Origin: Candidatus Methanoplasma cognatum | GTDB lineage: Archaea; Thermoplasmatota; Thermoplasmata; Methanomassiliicoccales; Methanomethylophilaceae | Length of the DNA stretch: 64,000 nucleotides | Assembly: GCA_009777615.1 (NCBI GenBank) | Contig: WRLM01000001.1 | Location: 584,277-648,276 of the forward strand | Reading direction: 5' to 3' | In this document: in pieces, positions 8,422-16,629 of the stretch | Position numbering within the stretch: position 1 is the stretch's first letter | Layout of the letters: each line of letters starts with the position of its first letter | Program-made: the position numbers and the translations under genes | Notes under the pieces: model-generated | Seen by the model: only the letters and a program-made list of their open reading frames with translations | What the model was told of the DNA's origin: nothing | The model's database searches: none

Positions 8422-9825
8422 GTGGAGGAGTTCGAGAAGACCAAGGACGTGGAGACCTTATTGGGGGACCCCAAGAAGGCGATACTCGCAATGGCCATTC
8501 CCACAACGATCGCGCTTGTGGCGCAGTCTGTGAACAACCTCGTGGATGCCATGTGGGTGTCCGGGCTGGGCAGGGACGCTCTCGCCGCGGTCGGGATAGT
8601 GTTCCCCCTGTTCTTCATAGTCATAGGGATAAGCAACGGTATCGGCATCGGAGCCGCGTCCGCCATAGCGAAGAGGATAGGCGCTGAGAACAAGGCCGAG
8701 GCGGACAGGACGGCCGCTCATGCGATGGTCCTCATACTTATCGCAAGCGTGATAATGATGGTGCTGTTCCTTCTGTTACTGGAGCCCATTATAAGGCTGA
8801 TCGGGGCGGGGGCCGATGAGGGTACGATACAAGAATGCATCAATTATGCGTTTCCCTTAGTGGTGTTCGTAGCCGTTTTCATGCTGGTAGGCGTCATGTC
8901 GAGCATACTGAGGTCAGAGGGCGCGGCCAAACGCTCTATGTACATACTGATCATCGCGGCTGTGATAAACCTGGTGCTGGACCCCTTCTTCATCTATGAT
9001 TACGGGCTCGGGCTGGGGATGACCGGCGCGGCCCTCGCGACCGTGCTGGCAGAGGGCGTGGCACTGGTCTTCATTTTCTATTGGTATTTCGTCAAGAAGG
9101 ATCTGTACCTGAAGTTCAGGTTCAAAGGATTCAGATTCGAATCCCCGATCATAAAGGACATATTCAAAGTAGGCATCCCTGCGGCTTTTCAGATGATGGT
9201 CATATCCGTTGTGGTGGTGTTCATGAACATGATACTGCTGCAAGCCGCCGGTGACGACGGGGTCGCCATCTATTCGTCGGACTGGAGGATACTGAGCATG
9301 TTGATGATACCGACGATGGGCATAGCTTCAGGCATCGTGCCTGTCTGTGCGGCGGCTTACGGTGCGAGGCGGTATGACAAGGTCAGGATCGCTTACATGT
9401 ACGGAATAAGGATCTCTGTGATCCTGATGATCGCGGTGGCCGCCGCCACGATGATATTCGCGCCGAACATTCTCGTTGTGTTCACTTATGACTCCGGCAC
9501 GGAGTATCTCAGGGAGGGGATGACGGAGTTCCTCCGGATATCGGTGCTGTTCCTGCCGTTCGTGGCGGTGGGAGCCGCGGCGGAGTCCCTGTTCCAGGCC
9601 CTCGGTATGGGAACGAGAGCTCTGATATCGACGTTGTTCAGGAACTTCCTTCTGGTACCGGTGTGTTACGTAGCAATGCTGACCACATCCGGCCTGACCT
9701 ATATATGGTGGGGCTCCACATTTTCGGAGATCACAGGGTCCCTGTTCGTCGCCATATGGGCGGTCCTCATCATAAGGATAATCTCAAAGGAATTCGAGGC
9801 CGAGAAGAAACTGTCCGATGCGTGA
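8422..9825 (+). CDS. MATE family efflux transporter (copy 1)
   Basis: 467 residues with about twelve hydrophobic segments. The GTG at 8422 follows GAAGGGG. The N-terminus (ETLLGDPKKAIL-MAIPT) and the internal twofold repeat with SILRSEGA and a GAALATV block are typical of the NorM/DinF-like multi-antimicrobial extrusion family, which swaps sodium or protons for cationic compounds across the cytoplasmic membrane. A paralogue of very similar layout lies at 27420-28802, so the genome has at least two. Substrate is not readable from sequence. A strong hairpin follows the stop codon. Confidence 0.85.
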   Translation: MEEFEKTKDVETLLGDPKKAILAMAIPTTIALVAQSVNNLVDAMWVSGLGRDALAAVGIVFPLFFIVIGISNGIGIGAASAIAKRIGAENKAEADRTAAHAMVLILIASVIMMVLFLLLLEPIIRLIGAGADEGTIQECINYAFPLVVFVAVFMLVGVMSSILRSEGAAKRSMYILIIAAVINLVLDPFFIYDYGLGLGMTGAALATVLAEGVALVFIFYWYFVKKDLYLKFRFKGFRFESPIIKDIFKVGIPAAFQMMVISVVVVFMNMILLQAAGDDGVAIYSSDWRILSMLMIPTMGIASGIVPVCAAAYGARRYDKVRIAYMYGIRISVILMIAVAAATMIFAPNILVVFTYDSGTEYLREGMTEFLRISVLFLPFVAVGAAAESLFQALGMGTRALISTLFRNFLLVPVCYVAMLTTSGLTYIWWGSTFSEITGSLFVAIWAVLIIRIISKEFEAEKKLSDA

Positions 9826-9867
9826 GCGGTCGAGTGATCGCAAGATAGAACAAAAGGCAAACAGAAC

Positions 9868-9910
9868 GGTACTGCTTCATGTGAAGCCGTACCCTTATCA
9901 TTTTCTTTAT
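9868..9910 (+). terminator. Hairpin with T-rich tail after the MATE gene
   Basis: GGTAC-t-GCTTCA (9868-9879) pairs with TGAAGC-c-GTACC (9882-9893) with a two-base loop and an opposed mismatch, followed by a pyrimidine-rich CCTTATCATTTTC tail. It lies 42 bases after the MATE stop and before the next promoter region, which fits a transcription end. Confidence 0.5.
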
Positions 9911-9969
9911 TATCGGAACACGGTCGCCGTTTCACAACTTTTAGATACGGACCTATCATATCCATCTTC

Positions 9970-10485
9970 ATGCCCCGCGCTTTGGTGGTCGTCGATTATC
10001 AGACAGATTTTGTGACCGGCAGCCTGGGGTCGCCCCATGCCGAAGCGATAGAGAAGAACATAGTTTCCAAGATCGAGGAGTATCTCTGCAGCGGCGGCAA
10101 GGTCTTCTTCACCATGGACACCCACGATCAGGATTACCTGAGAACGGACGAAGGCGTCCATATACCGATCGAACACTGTATCAAAGGGACCGCCGGATGG
10201 CGGATCCACGGGAAGGCGGCGGAATATCAGGGCAGAGGGAAGACGATCGAGAAGGGGACGTTCGGAAGTCTCGGTATCGTCGCACCGCTGGCAGGTTTCG
10301 ACGAGATAGAAGTATGCGGCGTGGCCACCAATATCTGCGTGATAGCCAACGCGGTCATTCTGAAGACCGCATATCCCGATTCAAGGGTAATTGTCGATAC
10401 CAAATGTGTGGCAAGCTATGATGAGGAACTCCACAGGAAAGCACTGGATGAGATGAGGTCCCTTTCCATCGATATCCTTGAGTGA
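9970..10485 (+). CDS. Nicotinamidase/isochorismatase-like cysteine hydrolase
   Basis: 171 residues. The catalytic triad of the family is present: Asp9 in VVVDYQTDF, Lys95 in EKGTFG and Cys123 in VATNICV, with Asp50 and His52 in TMDTHDQDY as likely metal ligands. This residue set is closest to nicotinamidases (PncA), which deamidate nicotinamide to nicotinate for NAD salvage, but other isochorismatase-fold amidases share it. The next gene begins only four bases after the stop, so the two are co-transcribed. Confidence 0.75.
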   Translation: MPRALVVVDYQTDFVTGSLGSPHAEAIEKNIVSKIEEYLCSGGKVFFTMDTHDQDYLRTDEGVHIPIEHCIKGTAGWRIHGKAAEYQGRGKTIEKGTFGSLGIVAPLAGFDEIEVCGVATNICVIANAVILKTAYPDSRVIVDTKCVASYDEELHRKALDEMRSLSIDILE

Positions 10486-10489
10486 GACC

Positions 10490-11041
10490 ATGATCAGAAC
10501 GTTCCCCATAAACACCCCGCGCCTCTGTCTCCGGCAGTTCATGATGAGCGATGCGAAAAAAGCATATGATAACTGGATGTCCGATGACGATGTGACCGAG
10601 TTCCTCACGTGGGAGACGCACAGGTCCCAGGAGGAATCCGAAGGGGTGATATGGAGCTGGATACGCGCATATGAAGCGGGACTCATGGATTGGTGCATCA
10701 CTCTCAAACAGAAGCAGGAGCCCATAGGCAGCATAACCGCGGTACAGGATTTCCCGGATAAAGGATACTGCGAGCTGGGATACTGCATCGCGAAGGACCA
10801 TTGGGGCAAAGGGTACATGACCGAAGCGGTGAGGGCGGTCACAGAATTCATATTCAAAAACACCGACTATGTATGGATACAGGCCAGGTGCGATTCCGAG
10901 AACTACGGATCGAGAAGGTGTCTTGAGAAAAGCAATTACAAACATGCGACAAGCCTTGAGCTTCCGTCCCCGAAAGGAAAAGGAGAGGTAAGAACTTACC
11001 ATATGATGAGGATAGACCGCAGGGACATGTTCAGAATGTGA
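10490..11041 (+). CDS. GNAT acetyltransferase, RimJ/RimL type
   Basis: 183 residues from the ATG at 10490 (an in-frame TTG at 10478 overlaps the previous gene and is less likely). Starts with the IRTFPINTPRLCLRQF strand usual for RimJ/RimL-like enzymes, has the acetyl-CoA pyrophosphate loop in AKDHWGKGYMTEAV (residues about 100-113) and the later ARCDSENYGSRRCLEK segment. Such enzymes acetylate N-terminal amines of proteins or small amines. It is translationally coupled on both sides: four bases after the hydrolase gene, and its stop TGA overlaps a possible GTG start of the next gene. Confidence 0.8.
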   Translation: MIRTFPINTPRLCLRQFMMSDAKKAYDNWMSDDDVTEFLTWETHRSQEESEGVIWSWIRAYEAGLMDWCITLKQKQEPIGSITAVQDFPDKGYCELGYCIAKDHWGKGYMTEAVRAVTEFIFKNTDYVWIQARCDSENYGSRRCLEKSNYKHATSLELPSPKGKGEVRTYHMMRIDRRDMFRM

Positions 11042-11046
11042 TCGTA

Positions 11047-11301
11047 ATGACGAACGAGAACTACCAAAAATGCCGCACATGCAGGTTCTGCATTCATTCT
11101 GGGGATGATTGGGTATGTTCGCTCAGAAGCATGCCCACCAGCAGCGGCGGTTCATGCGAAAGGTACAGACCGGGCTCCTGTGAGAACTGCAACCATTTGA
11201 TCATGTCCGGAGGGAACGCGCGGTGCGGGTTCACAGGAGAAGAAGCATACATACTCAGCGTCTGTTCCGATTACGACCCGTCGGGAATGAGATCAATATG
11301 A
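11047..11301 (+). CDS. Small cysteine-rich, probably zinc-binding protein
   Basis: 84 residues from the ATG at 11047 (or 87 from GTG at 11038, which overlaps the preceding stop). Not recognised as a named family. It contains ten cysteines, grouped as CRTCRFC, a single C, SCERY, SCENC and later CGF and CSDY, which resemble paired CxxC zinc knuckles. No signal peptide or membrane segment. It is the last gene of the hydrolase-acetyltransferase operon and its end overlaps, tail to tail, the next gene on the opposite strand by nine bases. Confidence 0.6.
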   Translation: MTNENYQKCRTCRFCIHSGDDWVCSLRSMPTSSGGSCERYRPGSCENCNHLIMSGGNARCGFTGEEAYILSVCSDYDPSGMRSI

Positions 11302-12207
11302 GGCGTTCCTTTTCCTTCGGCCGTCGAACACATTCTTGAGGGAAGCCTTCGCTTCGCTAGAGCCGGACATGACCTTTTTCGCGGAATCCGGTATGCCGTA
11401 ATAGACAATGTTGTCCGCTATTCCCAGATCGAACGTCATCCGATCCCTTAAGGCAGAATATGACGTCTGGAGACCGCCTATGACCTTGTTGAGGGAATCA
11501 GAAATGTCGTAGAGGTTCTCCTCTATGAACTGCATCTTGTTCCTGAACCCTCTGCGGCCGGCCAGCAGCGGATTGTAGGTTCCGTTGATGAAATCCTCGT
11601 CAAGATCGTCTATCGCATCCATAAGATATACCGAAGCACCTAAGCTTGTGAACAATCCTTCCAGATCGCTTCCCGCTTTTTCTCCCGCAATGTCCTTCAG
11701 GGCATATGCCAGGGATCTGCCGAACGCCTCCCCCATCCGCACGGCGTCATCGCATCCCATGCCCTCCATTCTTCTGAGTTCCTCGAACCCCCGCCCTACC
11801 GCCTCGTCGTACTCCGGATATTCCCTCTCGGCTTTCGATATCGCGCGCCCCAGTACCAGGGAGGCGCCGTTGCTCTTTATGCTTGGTCTGTCAAATGCAT
11901 CATCGGTGAGTTCCCATTTTGTCAGCAGGACCGTATATGCGGCCATTTTTCTGAAAAGGTCAGAATCGGCCGAAGGATCCTTAAAAACACACAGCATGGA
12001 ATTTTTCGTCCCCTCAAATCTGGGAGTGTCGCCCAAGAAGGAGTTCATGACGATCGTGTTGAAGGTCATGTCGTAATTTACGGCGGATGTAGATATTATG
12101 CCGTACCCAGATCTCAGCTGATGGCACGTTTCACAATAGTATCTCCTGTAAGTTGAAAGGTCCGAAGGGGACAATCTGCTGTAAAGAGGCACAGTATATC
12201 CGAACAT
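11293..12207 (-). CDS. DUF5685-like protein of unknown function
   Basis: 304 residues. It begins MFGYTVPLYSRLS and has YYCETCHQLR near residue 25, then a long alpha-helical body with conserved-looking short motifs (VNYDMTFN near residue 45, LMDAIDDLDEDFINGTYNPL near residue 195). The opening and the Asp-rich DAIDDLDED block match the DUF5685 proteins found in clostridia and gut methanogens, as far as I can judge from memory. The Asp-rich helix recalls prenyl-synthase-like helical folds, but no activity should be inferred. Monocistronic. Confidence 0.6.
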   Translation of the reverse strand: MFGYTVPLYSRLSPSDLSTYRRYYCETCHQLRSGYGIISTSAVNYDMTFNTIVMNSFLGDTPRFEGTKNSMLCVFKDPSADSDLFRKMAAYTVLLTKWELTDDAFDRPSIKSNGASLVLGRAISKAEREYPEYDEAVGRGFEELRRMEGMGCDDAVRMGEAFGRSLAYALKDIAGEKAGSDLEGLFTSLGASVYLMDAIDDLDEDFINGTYNPLLAGRRGFRNKMQFIEENLYDISDSLNKVIGGLQTSYSALRDRMTFDLGIADNIVYYGIPDSAKKVMSGSSEAKASLKNVFDGRRKRNASY

Positions 12208-12391
12208 GTTCTCTGCATGAACATGAATGGTTCGAACATTTAATACTGCGTCCCGTAAAGCTACAATTCCTGATCACAGCATATCTTTAGATCCCAATGA
12301 CAACAGCCCGATGAAATGCAACCGCTAAATTTTGCCGCCAACGAGATCAGATCCGGAGCAATTCCCGCCGGTTCTTTCTTCTTTCTCCGGG

Positions 12392-12657
12392 AATGAGGGG
12401 GTTTTCAGTGACCAATCTTTGGCAAATGACACAGCTGTATATGGAATATCATGATGTTGAAAAACTCCAGCCATTGGTTGGAGAAATCAGCTGGGCAAAA
12501 CATGTTGTCATTCTCAACCGCTGCAAGGACAACCTCGAAAGGCAATTCTATATCATGTCCGCAAAGAAATTCGGATGGACAAAAGCCGTGCTGATCCATC
12601 AGATCGACAGCAGGAGCTATGAGAGGCATCTGCTGAATCAGACCAGTTTTGAACAAC
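12392..12657 (+). pseudogene. Fragment of a YhcG/DUF1016 nuclease gene (partial duplication)
   Basis: These 266 bases repeat 13021-13285 of the intact gene just downstream with only scattered substitutions, covering roughly residues 80-168 of that protein (FSVTNLWQM to ERHLLNQT-FEQ). The fragment lacks the 5' third and the whole C-terminal nuclease part; sequence before and after it is unrelated to the intact gene. An open frame runs through it to 12743 but the tail is not YhcG-like. A truncated duplication is the simplest reading. Confidence 0.75.
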
Positions 12658-12782
12658 CCGTTATTTCCGTGAGCTTTTACAATGCATTTGTGACATTCGA
12701 AGCAGTGAAACCGAACGCACTTCGACTAACCATATACATGTAATACAGGGGCTTTATCTCCGAACGTTGAACGTATAGGAGC

Positions 12783-13829
12783 ATGAACAAACCAGCAAAA
12801 GAAACAGAGATAGGATCCTTTGAAAAAGCGAATATGGACTTTATAGCTGACATCAAGCTGAAGGTGCGCCAAGCGCAGTATGAGGCGATGCGGTCAGTGA
12901 ACACACAGCTTGTGGCCCTCTATTGGGAACTTGGAAAGGCCATCGCGGAGAAACAGCAAGAAGGCTGGGGTAAGGCCGTCGTACCGGCCCTGTCTAAAGA
13001 ATTACAGAAGGAATTTCCAGGAGTGAGGGGTTTTTCAGTGACCAACCTTTGGCAAATGGCGCAGCTATATGTGGAATATCACGGTGTTGAAAAACTCCAG
13101 TCATTGATTGGAGAAATTAGCTGGACAAACCATGTCATCATTCTCAACCGTTGCAAGGACAACCTCGAAAGGCAATTCTATATAATGTCCGCAAAGAAAT
13201 TCGGATGGACAAAAGCCGTGCTGATCCATCAGATCGACAGCAGGAGCTATGAGAGACATCTGCTGAATCAGACCAATTTTGAACATACTTTGCCTGAAAA
13301 CATAAGGGGTCAGGCGGCTTTAGCAGTAAAAGATGAGTATCTTTTTGATTTCCTCGATCTCGGTGACGATTATTCAGAAAGCCAGCTTGAAACGGCGCTT
13401 GTCAACAATATCCGTAACTTTTTGCTAGAAATGGACCTTCAGTTCGCCTTCATAGGGAATCAGTTCAGGATAGATGTTGATGATAAGGAGTATTTCATTG
13501 ACCTGCTGCTATACCACCGCCAGTTGCAGTGTCTCGTGGCCATTGAACTGAAGGTAGGAGAGTTCATCCCCGAATACAAGGGGAAAATGGAGTTCTACCT
13601 GTCTGTTCTGAACGATAAAGTGAAACTGCCCAATGAGAACGACGCTGTCGGCATAATAATATGCAGAGAGAAGAACCGCACCGTGGTGGAATACTCTCTG
13701 AAAACAGGCACCATGCCTATCGGCGTCGCGACATACTCCACAACATCGGAACTGCCGGAGAGATATCAGAGGTTCCTGCCCGACGGAGAGACGATCGCTA
13801 AGAAATTGGATCATTTCAGAACCCGATGA
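12783..13829 (+). CDS. YhcG/DUF1016 family PD-(D/E)xK nuclease
   Basis: 348 residues. The N-terminal helical domain has the family hallmarks (ALYWELGKAIAEKQ, GKAVVPALSKELQKEFPG, FSVTNLWQM) and the C-terminal domain has the nuclease core FIDLLLYHRQLQCLVAIELKVGEF (the D...E-x-K residues fall near 235-260). Proteins of this family occur beside restriction-modification genes and on mobile elements and are presumed DNA nucleases. Here there is no methylase neighbour; only the truncated copy upstream. The ATG at 12783 follows TAGGAGC. Presence and fragmentation of two copies suggest a mobile origin. Confidence 0.85.
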   Translation: MNKPAKETEIGSFEKANMDFIADIKLKVRQAQYEAMRSVNTQLVALYWELGKAIAEKQQEGWGKAVVPALSKELQKEFPGVRGFSVTNLWQMAQLYVEYHGVEKLQSLIGEISWTNHVIILNRCKDNLERQFYIMSAKKFGWTKAVLIHQIDSRSYERHLLNQTNFEHTLPENIRGQAALAVKDEYLFDFLDLGDDYSESQLETALVNNIRNFLLEMDLQFAFIGNQFRIDVDDKEYFIDLLLYHRQLQCLVAIELKVGEFIPEYKGKMEFYLSVLNDKVKLPNENDAVGIIICREKNRTVVEYSLKTGTMPIGVATYSTTSELPERYQRFLPDGETIAKKLDHFRTR

Positions 13830-14021
13830 TCTCCTCTCAGTCATCCCCAGACAATGTTTCTTGAAATGGACATGTTCAGTCAAAAATTCCAATAACTGCG
13901 CATGCACATTATTCGGGCCTTTTCCGGAGCGGTCTTTCTAAAAGACTTGCCTCTGATATCTTTGGCGTCAGTATCTGGTGGCTCCTTTGCTATGGAGAAT
14001 AAGGAAACGCACAGCAGAATA

Positions 14022-14083
14022 CTTAATATATTCTTAAGGGGTACGCGGGATGAACCTATCCAGCAGGATAGGTAGGTGAAAAC
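14022..14083 (+). promoter_or_regulatory. Promoter and leader hairpin of the cysteine-rich peptide gene
   Basis: A TATA-like ACTTAATATATTC sits at 14022-14034; initiation about 25 bases later would give a leader of some 30-35 bases. In that leader CCTATCC (14055-14061) pairs perfectly with GGATAGG (14066-14072) around an AGCA loop, and the ribosome site AGGTGA follows directly at 14074. The hairpin is close enough to affect ribosome access; that is an inference. From 13830 to 14021 I see nothing recognisable. Confidence 0.5.
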
Positions 14084-14380
14084 ATGTCTCCCGATGCAAA
14101 GACCATCGAAAGCCTGACCGCATTATATATGGACCAGTCTCCCGCAGCATTCACATCGATCGCCATGCACGCCAAGGCGCCGAACGATTATTCGAAGCGC
14201 GTCGACGAAGCGGAACACGGCGGCGCCCCCGCTTGCGATTATCCCTGCTGTAATGACAGAGGGTGCTGCTCGTCCGGCTGGTGGTATCTTGGGCTGGGAG
14301 GATGCGTAGTGGTATGCTGTGCGTTCTGCTGCTACATAACGAACGGGTTCAACGGCGCATGGCCGTACTGGCCCTTCTGA
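14084..14380 (+). CDS. Cysteine-rich peptide, candidate substrate of the adjacent radical SAM enzyme
   Basis: 98 residues, two clearly different halves. Residues 1-48 are an ordinary charged, helical, leader-like stretch ending HGGAPA. Residues 51-98 hold ten cysteines (51, 55, 56, 61, 62, 74, 78, 79, 82, 83), four of them as CC pairs, in a sequence otherwise rich in Gly, Trp, Tyr and Phe and ending NGAWPYWPF. A promoter with a leader hairpin precedes it and the radical SAM/SPASM gene begins seven bases after its stop, so the two are one operon. This is the layout of a ribosomally made, post-translationally modified peptide and its maturase. Alternatives: a metal-binding or membrane-inserted small protein, since residues 66-86 are fairly hydrophobic. 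I do not recognise a named precursor family. Confidence 0.65.
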   Translation: MSPDAKTIESLTALYMDQSPAAFTSIAMHAKAPNDYSKRVDEAEHGGAPACDYPCCNDRGCCSSGWWYLGLGGCVVVCCAFCCYITNGFNGAWPYWPF

Positions 14381-14387
14381 GCCGGAT

Positions 14388-15530
14388 ATGAGGCCGTTCA
14401 TTTCGGTGATAATAAAGCCGACGCTTGATTGTAATATCGACTGCAGGCACTGCTATCACGCGTCGGAAGAGAGGTCTTCCGAAAGGATGAGCATCGATAC
14501 TCTGGACGATTTTTTCAGGAAGCTGTCCGAGGAGTACGAGTCCGTGTGGTTCATATGGCACGGCGGGGAGCCTCTGCTCATGCCGCCGGGATTCTACAAA
14601 GAGGCGCTGGACCTTCAGGAAAGGTATTTCGGCAAACGTTCCCACAGAGTGGGGAACACGATACAGACGAACGGGACGCTGCTGGATAGAAAGATGATCA
14701 GCTTCTGCAAAGACAAGATGATAAACATAGGGGTATCTTTCGAAGGCCCTTACAACGATGTTCTTCGGGAGAAAACAGAGTCGGTAAGGGAGAGATTGGA
14801 TTACCTCAGCCGAAAGGAACGGGTGTTCTCGGTCAGTTCCACCATTTCCTCGGAAACGGCCTCCAAACAAAAGGAGATATACGAAAGCTTCAGGTCGGAC
14901 AAGACCGCGGTGTCCCTTTCGCCGGTCATACCCGCGGGATGCGCCGCATGCGGAGGCGTGGTCCCGGATGCCGAAGAGTACATAAGATCAAGCATCGAAT
15001 GTTTCGATGAATGGCTTTTTGACAAGGATGCGGAGATACCGCTCATCCCCCACTACCTATACATCATGAATGCTCTGGGAGAGCCGGCGGAATCCGATTG
15101 CGCACACGCCTCCTGCCTGACCAAATGGATATGCGTCTATCCCAACGGAGACCTTTATCCGTGCGGCAAAGGCTGCCCTCCCGAATTCAAACTCGGCAAT
15201 CTGTCGGGGATCGACAGGATATCGGACGCATTTTTGACGGAAGGGTTCGAAAGGATCCTGAGAGGCACCGTCGAGAGAAGGAACTCCTGCATGGCGGAGT
15301 GCGATCTTTACGGATACTGCAACGGAGGGTGCAGCATCGACGCATATTACGAAGCGGGCATCAGTAAGAACGGAGGGGATTCCTGCAGGATCTTCAAAGC
15401 TGTGTTCGGACACGTCCTTTCTTCGGTGGAAGAGATCATCGAGACGCGCCCCGACCTGTCTCAGTACAACAAGTTCGTCAAGGATGCGGTCCTGGGCAGG
15501 CTGGTAAATCCCAAGACGATCATCCCGTGA
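14388..15530 (+). CDS. Radical SAM/SPASM peptide maturase-like enzyme
   Basis: 380 residues. The radical SAM cluster is Cys15-x3-Cys19-x2-Cys22 (TLDCNIDCRHCYH), followed by the IWHGGEPLL glycine motif that binds S-adenosylmethionine near residues 57-65. The C-terminal third has the SPASM pattern for extra iron-sulfur clusters: an ICVYPNGDLYPCGKGC block near residues 248-263, LGNLSG, then NSCMAECDLYGYC-GGCS and a last DSC. This is the anaerobic sulfatase-maturase/peptide-maturase architecture; no sulfatase is nearby, but a cysteine-rich peptide gene lies seven bases upstream, so a peptide substrate is the better inference. Family enzymes make thioether or carbon-carbon links on peptides. The exact subfamily cannot be set without a search. 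Confidence 0.85.
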   Translation: MRPFISVIIKPTLDCNIDCRHCYHASEERSSERMSIDTLDDFFRKLSEEYESVWFIWHGGEPLLMPPGFYKEALDLQERYFGKRSHRVGNTIQTNGTLLDRKMISFCKDKMINIGVSFEGPYNDVLREKTESVRERLDYLSRKERVFSVSSTISSETASKQKEIYESFRSDKTAVSLSPVIPAGCAACGGVVPDAEEYIRSSIECFDEWLFDKDAEIPLIPHYLYIMNALGEPAESDCAHASCLTKWICVYPNGDLYPCGKGCPPEFKLGNLSGIDRISDAFLTEGFERILRGTVERRNSCMAECDLYGYCNGGCSIDAYYEAGISKNGGDSCRIFKAVFGHVLSSVEEIIETRPDLSQYNKFVKDAVLGRLVNPKTIIP

Positions 15531-15593
15531 CGTCTGTTCAGGCGAAGGCCGCCGGTGTTCTTTGTGCGGTCTTCGGCAGACGGCGAAGCATCC

Positions 15594-16541
15594 TCAGTTC
15601 CGACCGTTGCCGTTGGGTTCGTCCGCGCCGATGGCGTCTATGTCGTACGGCGTGCGCTGGTAGACATAGTAGTTCAGCCAGTTGCTGAAAAGCAGGGTCG
15701 CATGTGCCCTCCAGTTCATAGGGGGGTTCCTATCAGGGTCGTCTTTTGGGAAATAGTTGGCGGGAATACGGGGGGAAAGACCTTTTTTCATATCTCTGTC
15801 ATACTCATATGCCAGAGTCCCCACGTCGTATTCGGAGTGGCCGGTGACGAACACCTGTCCCGCTCTTTCCGAGGTCACTATGCCGACCCCTGCCGCTTTG
15901 GATTCGGCGATTATGTGGAGACGCGGGTTGCGGTTTATGTCGACCGCGCGGACCTCTGTGTGCCTGGAATGCGGCATGTTGAACTCATCGTCGAATCCTC
16001 TGATGAGAGGCTCGTCCTTTACGTTGATCGTATGGCAGAATATACCGGACATCTTCTCGTTGAGGGGGTATTTCGGCACATGATAGTGGTAATACATTCC
16101 CGCCTGGGCGCCCCAGCAGATATGGAGCGTCGAACTCACGTTCTTAAGGGACCATTCCATGATCTCGCACAGTTCGTCCCAGTAGTCCACCTCCTTGAAG
16201 TCTATGTTCTCCACGGGAGCGCCGGTTATTATCATGCCGTCGAACTTCCTGTCCTTGATCTCGTCGAAGGTATAGTAGAACTTATCCAAGTATTCCTGCG
16301 AAATGTTCTTCGATTCATGGGTAACCATCTGCAGGAAGAATATGTCGGTCTGCAGAGGGGTGTTGCCCAGAAGTCTGAGGAGCTGTATCTCTGTGTCTAT
16401 TTTGGTAGGCATGAGGTTCAGGAGCAGTATCTTCATCGGACGTATGTCCTGAGCTGCCGCACGTCCCTCCCTCATAACGAATATGTTCTCTGATTCGAGA
16501 GCCGCTCCGGCAGGCAGGTCATCGGGTATGTTTATCGGCAT
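15594..16541 (-). CDS. metA: Homoserine O-acyltransferase (MetA family, probably acetyl-CoA type)
   Basis: 315 residues, full length. The catalytic residues line up with the E. coli numbering: Cys142 in HICWGAQAG, His235 and Glu237 in GHSEYD. The enzyme transfers an acyl group from acyl-CoA to the hydroxyl of homoserine at the start of methionine synthesis. Position 111 is glutamate (GAPVEN); in this family glutamate there goes with acetyl-CoA and glycine with succinyl-CoA, so homoserine O-acetyltransferase activity is the likelier one. The gene converges on the radical SAM gene and is followed, upstream on the same strand, by cobA at 88 bases. Confidence 0.9.
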   Translation of the reverse strand: MPINIPDDLPAGAALESENIFVMREGRAAAQDIRPMKILLLNLMPTKIDTEIQLLRLLGNTPLQTDIFFLQMVTHESKNISQEYLDKFYYTFDEIKDRKFDGMIITGAPVENIDFKEVDYWDELCEIMEWSLKNVSSTLHICWGAQAGMYYHYHVPKYPLNEKMSGIFCHTINVKDEPLIRGFDDEFNMPHSRHTEVRAVDINRNPRLHIIAESKAAGVGIVTSERAGQVFVTGHSEYDVGTLAYEYDRDMKKGLSPRIPANYFPKDDPDRNPPMNWRAHATLLFSNWLNYYVYQRTPYDIDAIGADEPNGNGRN

Positions 16542-16629
16542 AAGTTATGCTCCCCCTTGCGGGTGAAGAATACTTACGTTTATTTATCTATTCTTAGCGG
16601 AACCCCTGTTGGCTATACGTTGAACCGGA

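Noticed and set aside
15555..16493. 312-codon frame opposite metA
   Set aside because: It mirrors the codon pattern of the clearly recognised metA gene and its translation has no recognisable domain.
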